Shown here in pieces: positions 5,976 to 11,529 of a DNA stretch of 11,529 bases. Position numbers and translations under genes: made by a program. Source of the DNA: M0027 sp021713415. GTDB lineage: Bacteria; Pseudomonadota; Gammaproteobacteria; Francisellales; Francisellaceae. How positions within the stretch are numbered: position 1 is the stretch's first letter; every line of letters begins with the position of its first letter. The notes under the pieces were generated by a model. The model saw only the letters and a program-made list of their open reading frames with translations. It was not told the DNA's origin and made no database searches. The stretch is from positions 1 through 11,529 of the forward strand of contig JAKJJQ010000070.1 of NCBI GenBank assembly GCA_021713415.1, written 5' to 3'.

Positions 5976-6743
5976 ATGACACGTATTTATGCTTTCTTAA
6001 TCATGGCTATAGTATCATATTTTTTAGGCAGTATTTATATTAACCTCTCTAGTATATTTTCAAATTATCTACATCAAATGATGATAGGTTTATCATTTTT
6101 AATAGGATTTACATCATCATTAGATCAATTTAGAGAAATTTTCATAAAAAACAAAAAGCTAATTATAGTCTTTTTTATTTGTAAGCTAATTATATCTCCT
6201 CTTGTTGGTTTTGGCATATATTTATTATTTGGAAAAAATATTAGTTTAGTAGGTTTGATTGTAATTGGTATAGTTCCATCAGCAATGATTTCTGTTGCAT
6301 TCTCAAGAATTTATGGAGGAAACTATTTACTAAATATTGTTAGTACATTATTGATGATATTAGTCACGCCTATTTCAATTCCTATTTTATCTAAAATATA
6401 TCTTGGTCAGTTCATTGATTTTAATAGTTTTCATATAATTATTAGTACTTTTTCTTTAGTTGTTTTACCCATTATTTTATATATTTTAACTATGTATATG
6501 ATTTCTAGTATTTTATTAAATTTCTTTACCTTTAATGAAAGAAATAAAATTGCATTTAAACATGAAATGAGTTTGAGTGATGCTGCTCTAGCTATTATTT
6601 TATCAAGAGATGTTTTAAATCAAGATACCATTATCCCTGTAGAAATAGCAGTTTTACAAATATTAGTTCTTATTACTTTGAATTTTATAAATATTTTAAA
6701 AAGAAGCTTAAAACCAGCTTTTATTCTTGGATATAAAACATAG
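5976..6743 (+). CDS. BASS/SBF-family-like membrane transporter, short
   Basis: A strongly hydrophobic 255-residue inner-membrane protein with about eight predicted membrane segments. It resembles the bile acid:sodium symporter (BASS) superfamily: GLSFLIGFTSSLDQFREIF (about 38-56) matches the usual region after the second or third helix. The VPSAMISVAFSRIYGGNYLLNIVSTLLMILVTPIS stretch (100-134) corresponds to the discontinuous substrate/ion-site helix region. HEMSLSDAALAIIL (about 197-210) corresponds to the second such site. Typical members are about 290-320 residues, so one or two helices appear to be missing at the N-terminus. The usual Gly/Pro and Asn/Gln site residues are poorly kept. Substrate unknown; it may be a degenerating gene. 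The ribosome binding site is weak (AGGA about 10 bases upstream). Confidence 0.55.
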   Translation: MTRIYAFLIMAIVSYFLGSIYINLSSIFSNYLHQMMIGLSFLIGFTSSLDQFREIFIKNKKLIIVFFICKLIISPLVGFGIYLLFGKNISLVGLIVIGIVPSAMISVAFSRIYGGNYLLNIVSTLLMILVTPISIPILSKIYLGQFIDFNSFHIIISTFSLVVLPIILYILTMYMISSILLNFFTFNERNKIAFKHEMSLSDAALAIILSRDVLNQDTIIPVEIAVLQILVLITLNFINILKRSLKPAFILGYKT

Positions 6744-6837
6744 AAGGTAGAATTGTTATGGAGTAAAATATAAATCAGGATATTGTATTATTATTCTATT
6801 TAGTGTAGATATATTTGATTATTTTTAAAGGAACAAA

Positions 6838-7482
6838 ATGAATTTTACGTGTTGGCCTAGCGTTATCTTAAAGGATAAAATGAAAAAATATTTTACATCA
6901 TTTATAAATGAATATTATGGTATAAATCATTTTGCAGTTAACATTATATATGATGATTTAAAGGTTTGTTTATGCTCTAATTCTGAATATATTTTAGACT
7001 ATCATAAGCTAGGTATGCAAAGATATTCTAGTGGATATAGAAAAGATATCATAAAAGATTTAAGTGTAGTCCCTTGGCGTTTACTTTGTGATATAAATGA
7101 CGGACAAAGATTAAATGCATATGTTAATTTCAAAGAAAAAAAGCACAAACTCTACTCTGGCGTGAGCTTTGTTAAGTCATATCAAGGTATAAAAATTAAT
7201 ATAGCAGTTGCATCAAACCGAAGTAATAAAATAAGCATGTTCAATTTTTTCAATAGTATTGACAATATTTTTGACCTTGGATGTTTTATATATGATGAAT
7301 TTTTAAATGACTTATCATCAGTAATACAGCGAGACTTACCTAAGTTAAAGGACTCAATTTTGATAAATGATAAAGACTATGACCAAATTGAATTAATGAA
7401 AAAGTCATTTAATGATACTGGCATATGTTTTTCAAACAAAAAATTATTTGCTGACGCAGTTAAAAAAGGTATTTCGATTTAA
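6838..7482 (+). CDS. LuxR-family-type sensor domain protein lacking a DNA-binding domain
   Basis: The 214-residue product resembles the N-terminal sensor half of a class of LuxR-type regulators. Marks are FINEYYGINHFAVNIIYDDLKVCLCSNSEYILDYH (about 22-56) and a later HKLYSGVSFVKSYQGIKINIAVAS strand followed by FFNSIDNIFDLGCFIYDEFL. In regulators I recall from Legionella-like bacteria this half precedes a C-terminal LuxR helix-turn-helix. Here the protein ends after KKLFADAVKKGISI with no such domain, and the 3' end overlaps the convergent repressor gene by 39 bases. AAAGGA (6830-6835) gives a good ribosome binding site. It may be a truncated gene left by rearrangement, or a stand-alone sensor. 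Ligand unknown. Confidence 0.5.
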   Translation: MNFTCWPSVILKDKMKKYFTSFINEYYGINHFAVNIIYDDLKVCLCSNSEYILDYHKLGMQRYSSGYRKDIIKDLSVVPWRLLCDINDGQRLNAYVNFKEKKHKLYSGVSFVKSYQGIKINIAVASNRSNKISMFNFFNSIDNIFDLGCFIYDEFLNDLSSVIQRDLPKLKDSILINDKDYDQIELMKKSFNDTGICFSNKKLFADAVKKGISI

Positions 7483-7953
7483 GCAAGCAATACTATTTAC
7501 TATAGTATCCATCTCATCTACGTTTTCAATCTTTTCTATGATTTCATTGCAAGATATGTATATATGCTTCATTAAATTATCATAGTTTATATTTGGTTGA
7601 AGGCATGATTTAGAAAAGTAGCTTTCATTATATTCACTGTCAATTATAGCAAAAACAGACTGAATCAATTTTGATAAAACTATTGGTTCTAGAGCTCTTT
7701 TTCTTAGGCTTTTATTATATGTATGCTTTTTATTCAAAGAATCACCACTTAATAGATAATCTACTGGTATATTTAGATAAACAGCATACTTTTCCGCTGC
7801 TTTTTTTGATAATGGAATTACTCCTGATTCATGTTTTAAATATGTTCGATACTTTATATCACTATGTGAATTACAAAAGTCTTTAGCTTCATTGTAATTT
7901 CTAGCTATCCTTGTAGCTTTTAATCGTTGGTGAGGAGTTTCTAACTTAATCAT
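7444..7953 (-). CDS. XRE-family transcriptional repressor (phage CI-like N-domain)
   Basis: The N-terminal 70 residues form a helix-turn-helix of the phage-repressor type: TPHQRLKATRIARNYNEAKDFCNSHSDIKYRTYLKHESGVIPLSKKAAEKYAVYLNIPVDYLLSG matches the pattern 'RLKxARxxAGYxxAxxA...TYxxHExGxxxxxKxAxxYAxxLxVxxxWLLxG'. The remaining 100 residues form an unrecognised, helical C-terminal region. It lacks the Ser/Lys self-cleavage dyad of LexA-like repressors as far as can be seen. The start at 7953 (169 residues) begins where family members do; an upstream ATG at 7977 adds eight residues and has no Shine-Dalgarno sequence. It is divergent from the operon beginning at 8221, so it probably represses that operon and itself. 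Confidence 0.75.
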   Translation of the reverse strand: MIKLETPHQRLKATRIARNYNEAKDFCNSHSDIKYRTYLKHESGVIPLSKKAAEKYAVYLNIPVDYLLSGDSLNKKHTYNKSLRKRALEPIVLSKLIQSVFAIIDSEYNESYFSKSCLQPNINYDNLMKHIYISCNEIIEKIENVDEMDTIVNSIACLNRNTFFNCVSK

Positions 7954-8000
7954 ATTTATCACTTTTTCTATCATCAATAAATTGATTTTCTGCCATTTTA

Positions 8001-8213
8001 ATCATAACAAATATTTTTAAAATTTAGTTTTAATAAATAATATTATGCACTAGTTTTAGGAATAAATCATTCAGTCAGCAAATAAATAATAATTAATTGA
8101 CAAAATGAGCAAAAATTATTTGACACTATTACCCTTTTAAAATAAGTTATATGTATCCCAACCTTAAAATACTTTAGTTTTAGTAAGGGAAGATAAAGCT
8201 ACTAAAATAAGGA
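8001..8213. promoter_or_regulatory. Divergent control region with repeated TAGTTTTA boxes and candidate promoters
   Basis: The region between the repressor and the operon at 8221 contains TAGTTTTA at 8025-8032, 8051-8058 and 8175-8182. The first and third share the longer consensus TTTAGTTTTARTAA. TTGACA occurs twice, at 8097-8102 and 8120-8125, exactly 23 bases apart. The second has TAAGTT at 8143-8148 (spacing 17) as a weak -10. On the minus strand TATGAT (complement of 8001-8006) could be the repressor's -10, with the first box over its -35 region. AAGGA (8209-8213) is the ribosome binding site of the gene at 8221. The operator assignment is inference. Confidence 0.4.
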
Positions 8214-8220
8214 TGTAAGT

Positions 8221-9288
8221 ATGAACTCAGTAATTTTTCATGATGCATATAATTTATTGTTAAAAGAAGTCAAAAATAATCATGTCTTTGTTAAGATCGT
8301 TGATTTATTAAATTTCAGAATTTCTGGAAGCAAATATGAAGAAGATGGTAAGCGATTTTTCTTAATGCCTAATATTGAAAAATTAGCTGGAGATAGTGGT
8401 TGTTCAACTAGTACAGTAAAAAGAGCATTAGATTTTTTTAAGGAACAAGATTGGATTATTTCTAAAAGGCGAAGATGTGCCGATGGTGCAGTTAGGATGA
8501 GGTATTTCACGACTAAGAAATTTGATGATCTTATGCAATCTGTTAGGCAGTTAACAACTAAACGTAATCATGATAATTCTGTTGAAAAAGATAATGGTGA
8601 TAGTCAGTGCAATTTGAAGAAATCTGATCAGTTCAAAATGAGCCAGTCTGATCAGCTCAAAATGAACCAATCATATATAAAAGAACAAAATATAAAAGAT
8701 AACAAATATATTAACAACTCTAACCAAGTTACGGTTGTAGAAGAAAAAGAAGAAGAACCTGTTAAAGTTAAATCTGTTAATTTTGAATTAGATTTGAATG
8801 ATGGGGGTGATGGTTTCATTTTTGCTAAGAACTTAGCTGAGTCTTATGATTTGGATTTAGATGCTTTACTGATGACCTTAAGCAATTACTATGAAACTAA
8901 TTTGTATAGCTGTATTGATGATCTCGTAGCAGATGCGATTACAGCTTTGAGGCGTATTGATAGAAAAGAAGAAGATATGCCTAAATTCTATGCAAAGCTT
9001 CAACCAAAGAAGGCAACTTTTCATGCTGAAGACCAGCGTCAGTCGGTACTGACACCACTACAGCAAGTGGCAATAAGTCAGCTATTACATGATTTACAAT
9101 CTACTGGAAAGGCTTCTATTACGAACTTCAAGGAAGTTTTTGCTTGGATGGAGTATCAAGTAGTAAACCATGATCACCACTTTGTCGGTAAGCCATTCAA
9201 GCATGTTTTACACATCATCAAAAATTTACTCTGTAAGAGTGGAAAGCAACAGTACTCTAAACCGCATGGTTTTCAATCAGCATTTTAG
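8221..9288 (+). CDS. Winged-helix replication initiator-like protein
   Basis: The 355-residue product has an N-terminal winged helix (about 1-105). MPNIEKLAGDSGCSTSTVKRALDFFKEQDWIISKRRR reads as the helix-turn-helix, with the wing in CADGAVRMRYF. This is followed by a Gln/Lys/Asp-rich linker with three eight-residue repeats (127-150), an acidic stretch (EEKEEEP) and a helical C-terminal half ending in a WMEYQVVNHDHHFVGKPFKHVLHIIKNLL segment. The layout (DNA-binding winged helix, variable linker, helical C-domain) is that of phage and genomic-island replication initiators such as lambda O or the ICE STY4528 type. Similarity to STY4528 is only in the winged-helix pattern and is not certain. It heads the right-hand operon, opposite the repressor. 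Confidence 0.6.
   Translation: MNSVIFHDAYNLLLKEVKNNHVFVKIVDLLNFRISGSKYEEDGKRFFLMPNIEKLAGDSGCSTSTVKRALDFFKEQDWIISKRRRCADGAVRMRYFTTKKFDDLMQSVRQLTTKRNHDNSVEKDNGDSQCNLKKSDQFKMSQSDQLKMNQSYIKEQNIKDNKYINNSNQVTVVEEKEEEPVKVKSVNFELDLNDGGDGFIFAKNLAESYDLDLDALLMTLSNYYETNLYSCIDDLVADAITALRRIDRKEEDMPKFYAKLQPKKATFHAEDQRQSVLTPLQQVAISQLLHDLQSTGKASITNFKEVFAWMEYQVVNHDHHFVGKPFKHVLHIIKNLLCKSGKQQYSKPHGFQSAF
8599..8670 (+). repeat. In-gene 24-bp direct repeats (two good copies, one degenerate)
   Basis: Copies at 8623-8646 and 8647-8670 share TCTGATCAG-TCAAAATGA-CCA with three differences; each contains the palindrome TGATCA. A degenerate third copy (8599-8622) keeps TCAGTNCAA and TGA. In frame they encode DSQCNLKK, SDQFKMSQ and SDQLKMNQ. 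Iteron-like repeats inside an initiator gene recall the lambda origin within gene O. Confidence 0.7.
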
Positions 9289-9346
9289 TTTTGTAGTGAT
9301 TAACTCGCTGCATTTTTATGGAAATAGGAAGATTAAGGATAGAAAC

Positions 9347-9577
9347 ATGAGTGATTTTAAATTTGATATCAATAGTGAAATTAAGAGTTTTAAGGTGCAT
9401 TTAGTTGATAAGGCTATTGATTATTTGATTGCTAATAATGCAAAAAATGAAGTAATGCAGTTAGCAAATGCTATTGAGCGTTTTTCAGTAGAGGGAGAAT
9501 TGGCCATCTCTGTTTTGATTAGTTTAATTGGCCATTTTACTAAGACGAATCTAAATGAATTAAGTTACGCAGAATGA
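9347..9577 (+). CDS. Small helical protein, paralogue of the next gene
   Basis: A 76-residue hypothetical protein, MSDFKFDINSEIKSFKVHLV at its start and TKTNLNELSYAE at its end. It is predicted to be all helical, with no signal peptide or membrane segment. The start at 9347 is chosen because AAGGA (9335-9339) lies 7 bases before it; an open frame running back to 9170 overlaps the preceding gene and has no support. Residues 4-73 align without gaps to residues 4-73 of the next product, with 18 identities in 70 (F-x-F, A-x-D-Y-L, AI, TKT-x-L). Function not recognised. Confidence 0.7.
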   Translation: MSDFKFDINSEIKSFKVHLVDKAIDYLIANNAKNEVMQLANAIERFSVEGELAISVLISLIGHFTKTNLNELSYAE

Positions 9578-9629
9578 TTGCAGATATTTAATTTAGTTTT
9601 AATCAGCAACAAGAGAGAGGTTAGAGACT

Positions 9630-9917
9630 ATGGATAAGTTTGAGTTTAATGTTGAAGAAGGCTTAATGCGTTTTTTAAATGAAATGCTTAATTCAGCGGT
9701 TGATTATCTGTTGGATAAGCAACGTTTTGATCAACTAGATAAGTTAAGAAGTGCAATAGGTGATGCTTATAGGATGCAGAAATTATCATTAAGTTATGGT
9801 CTATTTTTAATTAGTGAAATGACAAAAACCTCATTAGAAGATATGAATGTTAATCCGCATCATTTTGGATTGGTATTGCAATCAGAATTAAATGAAAAAG
9901 GTTATAAAAAAGCCTAA
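9630..9917 (+). CDS. Small helical protein, paralogue of the previous gene
   Basis: A 95-residue hypothetical protein beginning MDKFEFNVEEGLMRFLNEML. It shares the ungapped 70-residue pattern of the preceding product and adds a C-terminal extension (VNPHHFGLVLQSELNEKGYKKA). AGAGAGAGG just upstream (about 9610-9618) gives a purine-rich ribosome binding site. The pair probably arose by an old tandem duplication and may form a heteromer. No domain recognised. It lies in the operon behind the initiator-like gene, so a role in element replication or its control is possible but unproven. Confidence 0.75.
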   Translation: MDKFEFNVEEGLMRFLNEMLNSAVDYLLDKQRFDQLDKLRSAIGDAYRMQKLSLSYGLFLISEMTKTSLEDMNVNPHHFGLVLQSELNEKGYKKA

Positions 9918-10012
9918 ATAAAGTCTCTATTTTCAAGTGTTTATTAGTTTAACCAGTGGCCATTTATTATAACAGTTATGCTAATGATTAAGTTCAAACA
10001 CAAGGATCAACA

Positions 10013-10219
10013 ATGAATAAATCAAAGATAGGAACATGTCTAGGATATGGCTTACTTTTATCATTAACTTTGTTATTTGCAATCTTAAAATTATTTGGTG
10101 TGATTAATTGGTCGTGGATTTTGGTATTTGCGCCGTTATGGTTTCCATTTTATCTTACTTTTAGTGGGATTATATTTGGTCTTTGCCTTTACTTGCTAGT
10201 TTTAAAGTTTAGTAAGTAG
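10013..10219 (+). CDS. Small two-helix inner-membrane protein, Fragile-X-F/Tmemb_185A-like
   Basis: A 68-residue protein with two hydrophobic segments (about 10-28 and 38-64) joined by a loop with VINWSWILVFAPLWFPF. The pattern LLFAILKLFGVINWSWILVFAPLWFPF matches the small 'transmembrane Fragile-X-F' proteins common in phages and mobile elements, related to a segment of eukaryotic TMEM185. Their role is not known. AAGGA (about 10001-10005) lies 7 bases before the start. It is followed after 7 bases by the next gene, in the same operon. Confidence 0.7.
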   Translation: MNKSKIGTCLGYGLLLSLTLLFAILKLFGVINWSWILVFAPLWFPFYLTFSGIIFGLCLYLLVLKFSK

Positions 10220-10226
10220 TAGTCAA

Positions 10227-10538
10227 ATGAGCTATAACCAATTGGCATTAAAACAATTAAAGTCAGATGAATATACTTGTTGTCAGGTTGTTGAACGTTG
10301 GTGTGGTTTTTCTAAGCGTAAGCATGATCTATTTGGCATCATTGATGTATTAGCCGTTGGTCATGGTGAAACGTTAGCTATACAAATAACATCAAGAAAT
10401 AACATAGCATCAAGAATTAAAAAAATAGCAGATAGCGATGCAATAGATAATTTAAGAGAAGCTGGTTGGCGCATTGAGGTATGGGGATATGATAAGCCAA
10501 AACATCGTTGGCGATTAAAGCGAGTTGATATCAGTTAG
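10227..10538 (+). CDS. PD-(D/E)XK nuclease-like fold protein with altered catalytic motif
   Basis: The 103-residue product has the strand order of a small PD-(D/E)XK nuclease: HDLFGIIDVLAV (33-44, with D34 and D40), then AIQITSRNN (51-59), and a C-terminal RIEVWGYDKPKHRWRLKRVDI (82-102). In active enzymes the second motif is (E/Q)-x-K; here it is Q53-I54-T55, so the lysine is missing. Proteins with this 'LAIQVTS' variant are common in phages and islands and are usually left as hypothetical. It may be inactive, may use a shifted lysine (K65 or K66), or may only bind DNA. No strong Shine-Dalgarno sequence is visible, so translation is probably coupled to the gene 7 bases upstream. Confidence 0.6.
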   Translation: MSYNQLALKQLKSDEYTCCQVVERWCGFSKRKHDLFGIIDVLAVGHGETLAIQITSRNNIASRIKKIADSDAIDNLREAGWRIEVWGYDKPKHRWRLKRVDIS

Positions 10539-10548
10539 GAGTAGGGCA

Positions 10549-11001
10549 TTGAATAGATCATTTGAAGTACAAGGTAAAAATTATTCAAGCATTAAATCAT
10601 TTTTAGCCGAGCATGGATTTAGTCGAGATCAGTTTAATAAAACATTATCTTATGATGATGGGTCTAATCGCTATATATTAGCAGCAGAGCGCTTATTATC
10701 ATCAAATAGAGAAAAGAAAATCAAACCAAGAGCCATTCCAGTGATTATTAATGGCATGTCATATCGTTCAATCTCACAAGCCTGTCGATTATTAGAGTTA
10801 AGTGAGTCAAGAGTTAGTCGATTATGTAAAAAGGGGATTGCACCATCAGAGAGTATTTCAATGGTATTAGCTTCAAATGAACGCATTGATAAACAAAGTG
10901 ATGATTATATCAGTAAGCCATTGAATGATTTTTTGTATAAGCGTAAACCGTTGATGGAGAGATTAGATGAATGGCAATGTGTTTTACAGGCGGATGATTG
11001 A
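10549..11001 (+). CDS. DNA-binding protein with two NUMOD/IENR1-like repeats
   Basis: The 150-residue product contains two related modules, residues 5-48 (VQGKNYSSIKSFLAEHGFS) and 65-108 (INGMSYRSISQACRLLELSE, then SRVSRLCKKG). Each follows the pattern 'hxGxxYxSIxxhhxxxxhSxxxhxxxh' of NUMOD1/IENR1 DNA-binding repeats, which are found at the ends of homing nucleases and alone in mobile elements. No nuclease domain is attached. The start is taken as the TTG at 10549 because AGGAG (10537-10541) lies 7 bases before it; a TTG at 10525 would overlap the preceding gene without a ribosome binding site. The end overlaps the next gene by 35 bases. Confidence 0.6.
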   Translation: MNRSFEVQGKNYSSIKSFLAEHGFSRDQFNKTLSYDDGSNRYILAAERLLSSNREKKIKPRAIPVIINGMSYRSISQACRLLELSESRVSRLCKKGIAPSESISMVLASNERIDKQSDDYISKPLNDFLYKRKPLMERLDEWQCVLQADD

Positions 11002-11377
11002 ATCTATTGGAATGGAGCATACCAAGAGTATCATCGAGTATATCAAGCTTAATGAGACTGATCGTATCAGTGTGCCATCAAAGTATGATGAGAATTCAGT
11101 ATTATCAAAGATCATACCAGAAGCTATTTTTCAAAAGTTAGTTGATGATTTTGGTGGTGAGCGGCTACGTCCAGTTGATTATGTTGAAAGTGATCTAATT
11201 AAGATAAGAAGCAAGATGGTTAAGGTTTTATCCAGAGATTTCACAGAAGAAGAAATTGCTTTTTGTTTGGGTCTTAAGCCACGAACGGTGCGTTATATGT
11301 ATAAAGTAAGAGCAGATGATAGTTATGCTTCTAGTGGCTTTGAAAGTACGGTTAAACAGCGTGATTTATTTGAGTGA
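10967..11377 (+). CDS. Small helix-turn-helix protein of unknown role
   Basis: A 136-residue product whose C-terminal part (about 72-113) reads as a helix-turn-helix: ESDLIKIRSKMVKVLSRDF, then TEEEIAFCLGLKPRTVRYMY as the likely recognition region. A polar tail ending QRDLFE follows. The N-terminal half is not recognised. Position and size recall the DUF2857- or FlhD/FlhC-like regulators of ICE operons, but no diagnostic motif is seen, so this is only a suggestion. GGAG (10956-10959) lies 7 bases before the ATG and supports this start; an inner ATG at 10994 would reduce the overlap with the previous gene to 8 bases. Confidence 0.55.
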   Translation: MNGNVFYRRMIESIGMEHTKSIIEYIKLNETDRISVPSKYDENSVLSKIIPEAIFQKLVDDFGGERLRPVDYVESDLIKIRSKMVKVLSRDFTEEEIAFCLGLKPRTVRYMYKVRADDSYASSGFESTVKQRDLFE

Positions 11378-11407
11378 TAGAAAAAAAGGTACTTTTGGGC
11401 TGAAACT

Positions 11408-11435
11408 CGGTGGGGGTCATACACCCGCCGTTTTT
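11408..11435 (+). terminator. Rho-independent terminator or attenuator
   Basis: CGGTGGG (11408-11414) pairs with CCCGCCG (11424-11430), including one G-T pair; the stem may extend past one mismatch to a CAT loop, and five T follow. It is strikingly G+C-rich for this window. It lies 31 bases after the preceding stop and 58 bases before the next start, so it could end the operon or attenuate read-through into the next gene. Confidence 0.7.
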
Positions 11436-11492
11436 GCATTGTGGGAGGGTAAAAAAACGTGTTTCGTTTCGCTATTTTTAGGAGCAAATTAG

Positions 11493-11529
11493 ATGAATTT
11501 AGATGTAAAAGTAAAAGAATTAGCAGAGA
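11493..11529 (+). CDS. Start of a further gene (partial, N-terminus only)
   Basis: An ATG at 11493, preceded by AGGAG (11480-11484) at a spacing of 8, opens a frame running off the right edge and encoding MNLDVKVKELAE. Twelve residues are too few to name a family. It follows the hairpin at 11408 on the same strand and probably continues the element's gene set. Confidence 0.55.
   Translation, partial: MNLDVKVKELAE

Noticed and set aside
7671..7886. Plus-strand frame of 71 codons with a hydrophobic product
   Set aside because: Lies entirely opposite the XRE repressor, which has a clear family pattern.
9170..9346. N-terminal extension of the small gene at 9347
   Set aside because: It overlaps the initiator-like gene in another frame, lacks a ribosome binding site, and falls outside the region aligned with the paralogue.
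1..11529. DnaA boxes (TTATCCACA-like) marking a host-type origin
   Set aside because: No convincing match was noticed by eye on either strand, although this was not an exhaustive search.

Overview
The window is AT-rich (roughly one third G+C by eye) and carries the replication, maintenance and regulatory part of a mobile element, either an integrative conjugative element (ICE) or genomic island, or a plasmid. The protein families point to a low-GC gammaproteobacterium. The LuxR-type sensor resembles ones I know from Legionella-like bacteria, but I cannot name the genus. No rRNA, tRNA, transposase or CRISPR array is visible. No ParB, relaxase or conjugation gene is recognisable.

Layout. (1) 1-594: the possible tail of an upstream gene, then about 530 bases of non-coding DNA with hairpins, a 12-base direct repeat 60 bases apart, and a promoter. 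(2) 595-4318: a rightward operon encoding ParA, a winged-helix DNA-binding protein with eight perfect 33-bp in-gene repeats, and a DnaB-type helicase. This looks like a self-contained replication and partition module. (3) 4302-4927: a possible 50-codon ORF lying over a cluster of ATTCGCAT sites, then a protein resembling the core-binding domain of a tyrosine recombinase but lacking a catalytic domain. (4) 4929-5571, minus strand: a toxin-antitoxin pair of the HigBA/RelE type. (5) 5600-7482: a leader with two strong hairpins and a 23-codon Phe-rich peptide ORF with a consensus ribosome binding site, a short BASS-like transporter, and a LuxR-type sensor domain without its DNA-binding domain. (6) 7444-8220: a phage-repressor-like XRE regulator, divergent from (7). 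(7) 8221-11529: a rightward operon that starts with a second winged-helix replication-type protein, also with in-gene direct repeats. It continues with two small tandem paralogues, a small membrane protein, a degenerate PD-(D/E)XK-like protein, a protein with two NUMOD-like DNA-binding repeats, a helix-turn-helix protein, a terminator or attenuator hairpin, and the start of another gene.

How it may work together (inference): the ParA/winged-helix/DnaB operon would let the element replicate and segregate, with the repeat array inside the second gene as the likely binding site (origin, centromere, or both). The toxin-antitoxin pair would penalise loss. The XRE repressor would control the right-hand operon through the shared intergenic region. 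The most interesting signal is that two different winged-helix proteins in one window both carry iteron-like DNA repeats inside their own coding sequences. The larger array has a nested 11-bp period, close to one turn of DNA.
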